Shown in pieces: positions 5,030 through 9,477 of a stretch of DNA of 9,477 nucleotides (position 1 is the first letter of the stretch; the number at the start of each line of letters is the position of its first letter). The stretch is taken from the NCBI GenBank assembly GCA_035693105.1, contig DASSHC010000505.1, positions 1 through 9,477 of the forward strand, read 5' to 3'. The notes under the pieces were generated by a model. That model had not been told where the DNA came from, ran no database searches, and was given only the letters and a program-made list of their open reading frames with translations. Both the position numbers and the translations under genes were made by a program. Source of the DNA: DASSHC01 sp035693105 (GTDB lineage Bacteria > Chloroflexota > Chloroflexia > Thermomicrobiales > Thermomicrobiaceae).

Positions 5030-6412
5030 ATGCAGGCCACGCAGATCTGGCAGGCGGCCCTCAGCGAGCTGGAGGCGCAGCTCTCACGAGCGAACTACGA
5101 AACCTGGCTGCGCAACACGCAGATCATCACCTGGGAGGATGACTGCGCCACCATCGGGGCGCCGAACTCCTTCGCGGTCGATCAGTTGCGCAGCAAATTC
5201 GCCGTGCAGATCCAGTCCGCCCTCTCGACCATCGTCGGCCGCACCGTCGCGGTGCAGTTCGATCTGCTCAATGGCGCGCAGCGCGCCCGTCGCCCGGCTC
5301 GCCAGCGCGAGCGGGGTGCCACGGGCTCCGCGGAGCCTGCCCCGCAGCAGCTCGAACTGACCGAGATCCCCGAGCACGGTCTGAATCCCCGCTACACCTT
5401 TGAGAAGTTCATCGTCGGCCCGAACAATCGGCTGGCGCACGCGGCGGCGCTGGCGGTGGCCGACCGTCCGGCCGACAAGTTCAATCCGCTCTTCATCTAC
5501 GGTGGGGTCGGGCTGGGCAAGACACACCTCCTCCACGCCATCGGCCACCGGGCGCTCGCGCGCAACCCCCAGCTCCAGATCCGCTACGTCTCCTCGGAGA
5601 CCTTCACCAACGAGATGGTCAACGCCATTCGCCAGAACCGCAACGAGGAGTTTCGCAACCGTTACCGCACCATCGACATCCTGATGGTCGACGACATCCA
5701 GTTCATCGCCGGCAAGGAGAGCACCCAGGAGGAGTTCTTCCACACCTTCAACGCGCTGCATCAGTCGGGCAAGCAGGTCGTGCTGAGCAGCGATCGCCCG
5801 CCGAAGGAGATCCAGACCCTCTCCGATCGCCTGCGCTCGCGCTTCGAGGGCGGCCTGCTGGCCGACGTGCAGACGCCGGACCTGGAGACGCGCGAGGCAA
5901 TCCTGGCCGAGAAGGGTCTGGAGATGAACGTCGTCGTCACCACCGATGTGCTGGAGTACGTCGCCCGTAAGGTGCAGAGCAACATCCGCGAGTTGGAGGG
6001 CGCGCTCAATAAGATCGTGGTGCTGGGGCAGCTCTACGGCAAGCCGATCACACTGGAGCTGGCGATCGAGGCGCTGACCGAGGTAGCGCGCGAGGAGCGG
6101 CGGCGCCAGATCACCCCCGAGCGGGTGATCGACGCCGTCACCGGCTACTTCAAGGTCTCACGGCGCGATTTGATTGGGCCGGGCCGGCGGCGCGACTTCG
6201 TGGTGCCGCGCCAGGTGGCGATGTACCTGATGCGCGAGGAGACGGAAACCTCTCTGGTCGAGATCGGCCAGGCGCTGGGCGGCCGCGACCACAGCACGGT
6301 TATGCACGGCATCGAGAAGATGAACCGCCAGCTCGAGAGCGATTCCCGCCTGCGCGGCGATCTTCTGGCGATCAAGGAACAGCTCTACACCGCCGGTGCG
6401 ACGGTCAAATAA
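5030..6412 (+). CDS. dnaA: Chromosomal replication initiator protein DnaA
   Basis: DnaA binds DnaA boxes at oriC as an ATP-bound oligomer, melts the origin and loads the helicase. The 460-residue product has all four domains: domain I (about 1-80, WQAALSELEAQLSRANYETW), an unusually short charged linker II (about 81-117), the AAA+ domain III (about 118-330) and the DNA-binding domain IV (about 350-460). Visible motifs are Walker A GGVGLGKT (158-165, Lys164), Walker B MVDD (Asp221-Asp222), the box VII segment DRLRSRFE (266-273, Arg271 being the arginine-finger position) and the DnaA signature GGRDHSTVMHG (417-427). The ATG at 5030 is chosen because GGGGAG lies 6 nt upstream and domain I begins right after it; the open frame back to 4931 crosses promoter DNA. 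It is divergent from marR. No dnaN follows, which is unlike the common dnaA-dnaN order. Confidence 0.97.
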   Translation: MQATQIWQAALSELEAQLSRANYETWLRNTQIITWEDDCATIGAPNSFAVDQLRSKFAVQIQSALSTIVGRTVAVQFDLLNGAQRARRPARQRERGATGSAEPAPQQLELTEIPEHGLNPRYTFEKFIVGPNNRLAHAAALAVADRPADKFNPLFIYGGVGLGKTHLLHAIGHRALARNPQLQIRYVSSETFTNEMVNAIRQNRNEEFRNRYRTIDILMVDDIQFIAGKESTQEEFFHTFNALHQSGKQVVLSSDRPPKEIQTLSDRLRSRFEGGLLADVQTPDLETREAILAEKGLEMNVVVTTDVLEYVARKVQSNIRELEGALNKIVVLGQLYGKPITLELAIEALTEVAREERRRQITPERVIDAVTGYFKVSRRDLIGPGRRRDFVVPRQVAMYLMREETETSLVEIGQALGGRDHSTVMHGIEKMNRQLESDSRLRGDLLAIKEQLYTAGATVK

Positions 6413-6455
6413 TCGACTGAAGCCCGCATGAGTTTCCTGTTCAGAGAGTGGCGAG

Positions 6456-6497
6456 GGCCGCGGCTGAGAGACCCCTTGGCTGCGGCTCAGGATGACA
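6456..6497 (-). repeat. TGTCATCCTGAG-type dispersed repeat, copy A
   Basis: Read on the minus strand it begins TGTCATCCTGAGCCGCAGCC and continues through TCTCTCAG to GCCGCGGCC. The start matches a short intergenic repeat (TGTCATCCTGAG...AAGGATCT) that I recall as common in Chloroflexota and some other phyla. Its ends, GCCGCGGC and GCTGCGGC, can pair to form a hairpin at 6457-6486. It begins 44 nt after the dnaA stop and could serve as a 3'-end structure. Confidence 0.5.
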
Positions 6498-6529
6498 GGG
6501 GAAAGGGCTCAGGCTAACCGGGAGCAGGG

Positions 6530-6560
6530 GCCGCGGCCGAAGGATCTCTCAGATGCTGCC
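6530..6560 (+). repeat. Dispersed repeat, copy B (inverted relative to A)
   Basis: This 31-bp segment, GCCGCGGCCGAAGGATCTCTC followed by AGATGCTGCC, aligns without gaps to the reverse complement of 6456-6486, with 24 of 31 positions identical by direct comparison. The two copies face each other with 43 bp between them. Confidence 0.5.
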
Positions 6561-6672
6561 GACAGCACATGGCTGACCGGTGCTCCGGCGGTTGAGCCCG
6601 AGCACCCACCAATGACAGTGGCGGCTCCGGCCAGGTTGAAATTGGCCCGTCCTGGTGTTCTGGTTGGCCCGC

Positions 6673-7137
6673 TCAGGGAATCAGCGTGTGCAGGTTGTGG
6701 GGGAAGATGTCAATCAGGGTGATCAGCAGCAACAGATCGCCGATCGCCAGGATCAGCACCAACGACAGCGGCGCCACGAAGCCGACGTCCTCGAAGTAGG
6801 CGCCGATGCCACCCAGGTCGATCGTCGTGGCCAGGAAGAGGAGCCAGCCGACGACCACGAAAATCGTACCCAGCAGTTGCAGGTTGGCGTAGGGCAGATT
6901 TTGCCAGACCAGGATGGCCAGGTTGAGGATGGTCAGCACCAGCCCAGGGAGGACGAAGAGCGCCACCGCGACCCAGAGCGCCCGCGCGCTACCGACCACC
7001 CCGGCGCCGCTCATCGGCCGGCGCATCTGCGGCCAGGTGCCCTCGACGTAGTCCTCGATCGCTTCGATGGTGAAGAGCATGGCGACGCAGAGCCCGATCA
7101 GGATCCAGATCCGGGTATCGAGCAGCACGCGAGCCAT
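6673..7137 (-). CDS. Four-helix membrane protein of unknown function
   Basis: I do not recognise this 154-residue protein. It is strongly hydrophobic, with four likely membrane helices at about residues 9-28, 54-78, 86-106 and 120-144, joined by short loops; an acidic/aromatic segment (EAIEDYVEGTWPQ, 25-37) lies between the first two. An Asp occurs within or at the end of the last two helices (Asp107, Asp134, Asp143). The start is uncertain. ATG at 7135-7137 places the first helix ten residues in and fits a candidate promoter upstream, but its only purine-rich stretch (AGAGG) directly abuts the codon. A TTG at 7192-7194 would add 19 residues that look non-conserved. It is last of the four minus-strand genes, 163 bp after the Nudix gene, and convergent with dnaA. 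Confidence 0.75.
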   Translation of the reverse strand: MARVLLDTRIWILIGLCVAMLFTIEAIEDYVEGTWPQMRRPMSGAGVVGSARALWVAVALFVLPGLVLTILNLAILVWQNLPYANLQLLGTIFVVVGWLLFLATTIDLGGIGAYFEDVGFVAPLSLVLILAIGDLLLLITLIDIFPHNLHTLIP

Positions 7138-7165
7138 CCTCTCATTCGCGCGTGGTACGTCATGG

Positions 7166-7194
7166 ACGCTAGCAGAGGCCAAAGTCGCTGGCAA
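7166..7194 (-). promoter_or_regulatory. Candidate promoter of the membrane-protein gene
   Basis: On the minus strand TTGCCA (7189-7194, five of six consensus bases) and TAGCGT (7166-7171, three of six) are 17 bp apart. A start near 7159 would leave a leader of about 22 nt before the ATG at 7137, and would exclude the alternative TTG start, which lies within the -35. Confidence 0.3.
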
Positions 7195-7263
7195 GCCCCT
7201 TCTCGCGCGCCGCGTGCCACGACGGGGTGGAGCAGATCGCCTCCTGGGCGCGTTCCCTGTTCA

Positions 7264-7297
7264 CCCCTCTGCCAGCGAGGGGAAGGAAGTGAGGGCC
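7264..7297 (-). repeat. CCCTC-type hairpin repeat at the 3' end of the Nudix gene
   Basis: On the minus strand GGCCCTCA begins 3 nt after the Nudix stop, followed by seven bases and CCCCTC, which pairs with GAGGGG across a 7-nt loop (stems 7277-7282 and 7264-7269). It shares its layout with the repeat at 370-422, also just past a minus-strand gene. There is no T-run. Confidence 0.5.
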
Positions 7298-7300
7298 CGT

Positions 7301-7762
7301 TCAGCTCAGCGCGTAGTATTTGGCCTCTTCGCCACCGAGCGCGATGACGTCGTAGATGTGGCGCACGGCCCAGCGCTGGCTGGCCCAGGGGAGGCGACCG
7401 ACCGTCTCTTCCAGGTCGCACCAGGCGTAATCGACGTACTCGTCGGTGCTGCGCGGCTTGTCACGCGGCGCGACCTGGGCTGCGAAGCAGGGCGCCAGCA
7501 CGATTTGGTCGGTGGCATGATCGTAGAACTGGGTGATGTAGTCGGCGGAGTAGAGCTGCGAGGGCACCATCGAGGTCCGCTCTCGCACCTCACGAATGGC
7601 GGCCTCGGTGGCACGCTCGCCGGGCTCGATCTTCCCGTGGACCGACTGCCAGATGTCCCCCAGGACAAGGTCCGGGCGGCGCCGGAGAAGCAGAAACTGC
7701 ACCTGATCGCGTGCGCGGCGAAACACGTAGACATCAACGATGTCACTCACGATTCGCGGCAT
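7301..7762 (-). CDS. Nudix hydrolase with altered Nudix box
   Basis: The 153-residue protein has the Nudix fold, whose members hydrolyse a nucleoside diphosphate linked to another moiety, with Mg2+ held by the Nudix-box glutamates. It resembles the NudB-like group: a VDVYVFRR start strand, LLLRRRP (24-30) and WQSVHGKIEPGE (38-49). The Nudix box spans residues 43-65 with the expected spacing (Gly43, Glu49, Arg57-Glu58, Glu61), but the second Glu of the usual EE pair is Arg62 and the following Gly is Ser64 (REVRERTSM in place of REUxEExGU). Loss of that metal ligand could lower or change activity. The substrate is unknown. The ATG start has AGGGG 6 nt upstream. A 116-bp gap separates it from the upstream small membrane-protein gene, in which no clear promoter was found, although TATTCT occurs there. 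Confidence 0.88.
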   Translation of the reverse strand: MPRIVSDIVDVYVFRRARDQVQFLLLRRRPDLVLGDIWQSVHGKIEPGERATEAAIREVRERTSMVPSQLYSADYITQFYDHATDQIVLAPCFAAQVAPRDKPRSTDEYVDYAWCDLEETVGRLPWASQRWAVRHIYDVIALGGEEAKYYALS

Positions 7763-7878
7763 GTGTGTCCCCTATTACTGTGGTTCAGGAGGAGAGCGCG
7801 GCACCCTCCCTCGCCGCGCCAATGCTGCCTGTGGGGATAGAATAGCACGCCGGTGACAGCCAGGCCAGGGACCGCGTG

Positions 7879-8298
7879 CTAGCGGTGGCGATACTCCCAG
7901 ATGCGGTAGCGAATCTCGCCAAGCAAGCCCGTGCGCGAGGGCGGCAGGTCGATGTCCTTCCCCCGCCAGCGGCGCGCGGGCGTGTACGGCAGGCCACCGG
8001 CGCGCCGCGAGGTGACGATCGGGCTGAGGAAAACGAGCATCGACGCGATCGCCAGCAGCGCGGCGAGCAGATGGGACGTGCCGGCCAGCAAGACGGCCGC
8101 CAGCGCCAGCCCGAAGGTCAGCAGCAGCCAGGAAAAGCCGCCCAGGCGCGGGTGCCCGTTGAAACGCGGCAGGCTGAAGCGCGGCAGGCGCGGACGGCGA
8201 AGGCGAAACCGTGCGCGGCGCCAGCCTGGCTCGCGCTCCTTCTGCTCGAGGATCTGGATGATCTCCTCTTCGACCCTGGTATAGCGTCGCTTCGCCAT
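7879..8298 (-). CDS. Small two-helix membrane protein, unknown function
   Basis: I cannot name this 139-residue protein. It starts with a charged, helix-forming segment (RVEEEIIQILEQKERE, 8-23), then a very basic stretch rich in Arg, Pro and Phe (about 27-50), then two membrane helices (about 54-73 and 77-95) joined by a three-residue turn, and ends in a basic tail (KDIDLPPSRTGLLGEIRYR). The tight helical hairpin and flanking positive charge put both ends in the cytoplasm. The ATG at 8296-8298 has AGGGG about 7 nt upstream. It lies 17 bp after the aminotransferase stop, so the two are probably one transcript; the short gap hints at a shared role, but nothing in the sequence shows what it is. 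Confidence 0.8.
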   Translation of the reverse strand: MAKRRYTRVEEEIIQILEQKEREPGWRRARFRLRRPRLPRFSLPRFNGHPRLGGFSWLLLTFGLALAAVLLAGTSHLLAALLAIASMLVFLSPIVTSRRAGGLPYTPARRWRGKDIDLPPSRTGLLGEIRYRIWEYRHR

Positions 8299-8315
8299 AA
8301 GCCGCCCCTATCGCG

Positions 8316-9476
8316 CTAACCCCACGTGGCCCGCGCCAGTTGCTCGACGGCTTCGAGCGCCTGATCGATCTCCGCCTCGGTCGTGAAGTAGCCGGGGCTG
8401 AAACGTACCGTGCCGCCCGGAGAGGCGCCGAGCGCTTTGCAGGCGTCCGGCGCGCAGTGCAGGCCAGTGCGGCAGGCGATGCCAAACGAGCTATCGAGCG
8501 CGGCGCCGATATCGACCGGCTCCCACCCCTCGATCAGGAACGAAACGACCGCGGCGCGGCGTTCCGGGTCGCGCGGCGCCAGCACGCGCACGCCCGGGAT
8601 CTCCTCCAGGCCATCGACCAGCCGGTTGACCAGCGCCGCCTCGTGCGCGCGGATCGCCGGCACACCCAGCTCCAGCACCACCTCGGCAGCGGCCCCCAGC
8701 GCCGCGATTCCGACCGTGTTGAGCGTGCCGGCCTCGTAGCGGTTCGGCAGCTCCGCCGGCTGCACATCCTCTTCCGAGTTCCCGCCGGTGCCGCCCTCGC
8801 GCACGGTCCGAAGGTCGTCGGGCCGCACGCGGGGCCCGATCGCCAGTCCGCCGGTTCCCGGCGGGCCCATCAGCCCCTTGTGGCCGGGGAAGGCCAGCAG
8901 GTCGGCGTCGAGCTCATCCATGGTGAAGGGGAGCGCGCCGAGCGTCTGCGCGGCATCGACCAGCAGGAAGGCGTCGCTGTGGGCGCGCACCGCCGCGGCG
9001 ATCTCCGCGACCGGCTGCACGGCCCCGTTGACGTTCGAGGCATGCGTCAGCACGACCAGCCGCGTCTCCGGCCGCAGGGCTGCCGTGAAGTCTTCGGGCG
9101 AGGTGATGCCCTCGGCGTCCGCGGCCACCGTGCTGACGTCGACGCCCTGGTCGCGCAGGGCGCGCAGCGGGCGCCGCACCGAGTTGTGCTCCATCACCGT
9201 CGTCACGGCATGGTCGCCCGGCCGCAACAACCCCTTGATCGCCAGATTCAGGGCGTCCGTGGTATTGGAGGCGAAGACGATACGCCGGGGATCGGCCACG
9301 CCAATGATGCGCGCCAGCTTGCGCCGCGTCTCGTCGAGGGTCGCGGCGGCGCGAGCGGCCATCACATGGCTGCCGCGGCCGGGGTTGGCGCCGGCGGTGC
9401 GCAGGAAGGACTCCAGCGCGGCGTAGACCGGCTCCGGTTTGGGCCAACTTGTCGCGGCGTTGTCGAGATAGATCAC
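8316..9476 (-). CDS. Class V aminotransferase / SufS-like cysteine desulfurase
   Basis: The 386-residue protein is a PLP-dependent fold-type I enzyme of the cysteine desulfurase family (SufS/CsdA-like, near the TIGR01977 group), expected to take sulfur from cysteine as an enzyme persulfide for Fe-S clusters or other sulfur uses. Key positions are visible: MIYLDNAATSWPKPE at the N-terminus, EHNS with His97 stacking on PLP, VDAAQ (Asp174, Gln177), the Schiff-base lysine in FPGHKG (Lys200), RYEAGTLN (246-253) and the sulfur-accepting cysteine in GLHCAPDA (Cys341), then GTVRFSPGYF. The length is normal and the protein looks complete. The start is GTG at 9474-9476, one base from the window edge, so its RBS and promoter are outside and a longer N-terminus cannot be excluded. 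No scaffold protein (SufU/IscU) is adjacent in view. Desulfurase versus another class V activity is not certain. Confidence 0.9.
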   Translation of the reverse strand: MIYLDNAATSWPKPEPVYAALESFLRTAGANPGRGSHVMAARAAATLDETRRKLARIIGVADPRRIVFASNTTDALNLAIKGLLRPGDHAVTTVMEHNSVRRPLRALRDQGVDVSTVAADAEGITSPEDFTAALRPETRLVVLTHASNVNGAVQPVAEIAAAVRAHSDAFLLVDAAQTLGALPFTMDELDADLLAFPGHKGLMGPPGTGGLAIGPRVRPDDLRTVREGGTGGNSEEDVQPAELPNRYEAGTLNTVGIAALGAAAEVVLELGVPAIRAHEAALVNRLVDGLEEIPGVRVLAPRDPERRAAVVSFLIEGWEPVDIGAALDSSFGIACRTGLHCAPDACKALGASPGGTVRFSPGYFTTEAEIDQALEAVEQLARATWG

Positions 9477-9477
9477 C

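Larger units (their letters stand above)
6413..6672. other. Convergent intergenic region after dnaA
   Basis: This gap separates dnaA from the oppositely oriented membrane-protein gene. It contains the two inverted repeat copies at 6456-6497 and 6530-6560. Two further small hairpins follow: TGCTG/CAGCA (6554-6558 and 6563-6567) and a perfect 7-bp GGTGCTC/GAGCACC stem (6579-6585 and 6600-6606) extended inward by GGC/GCC. No intrinsic terminator with a T-run is seen for either gene. A short open frame across it (6492-6722) has no family features and runs antisense into the neighbouring gene, so I do not call it. Confidence 0.55.

Noticed and set aside
4701..6672. Replication origin next to dnaA
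   Set aside because: No cluster of DnaA-box-like 9-mers and no AT-rich unwinding region was seen in either gap; isolated partial matches (for example in dnaA near 5735) are inside coding sequence.
6492..6722. 72-76 codon plus-strand frame after dnaA
   Set aside because: It covers dispersed repeats, has no ribosome-binding site or domain, and runs antisense into the membrane-protein gene.

Overview
This GC-rich window holds eight protein-coding genes and no rRNA, tRNA or CRISPR array that I can see. The style suggests Chloroflexota, possibly the Thermomicrobia/Sphaerobacter side: a Tat-exported DUF1800/DUF1501 pair, a short-linker DnaA, and intergenic palindromic repeats of the kinds seen in that phylum. 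This placement is inference; no marker here proves it.

Left part (1-3193). A gene-free 432-bp stretch carries a 168-bp nested inverted repeat and two further hairpins. It is followed by a two-gene minus-strand operon: a DUF1800 Tat lipoprotein gene (1679-3160, promoter-proximal) and, 13 bp downstream, a DUF1501 Tat-exported protein gene (433-1665). Both products are predicted to act outside the cytoplasmic membrane as a pair of unknown function.

Middle (3194-6412). A plus-strand aminoglycoside/choline-kinase-like phosphotransferase (3338-4201) converges on a minus-strand MarR-type regulator (4224-4700). The regulator is divergent from dnaA (5030-6412), the chromosome replication initiator. 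The 329-bp marR-dnaA gap is rich in structure: a marR promoter, a stem-loop, a ribosome-binding site folded into a small hairpin, a strong GC-rich palindromic terminator-like hairpin, and a candidate dnaA promoter. No dnaN follows dnaA and no DnaA-box cluster is visible, so the usual dnaA-dnaN-oriC arrangement is absent here.

Right part (6413-9477). After a 260-bp gap with two inverted copies of a dispersed repeat come four minus-strand genes. In transcription order they are a SufS-like class V aminotransferase/cysteine desulfurase (8316-9476, GTG start one base from the window edge), a small two-helix membrane protein (7879-8298), a Nudix hydrolase with an altered Nudix box (7301-7762), and a four-helix membrane protein (6673-7137). 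The first two are 17 bp apart and probably co-transcribed.

I found no defence system, mobile-element gene or secondary-metabolite cluster. The most unusual signals are the covarying nested hairpins at 57-224, the structured marR-dnaA gap, and the Nudix box lacking a normally conserved metal-binding Glu.
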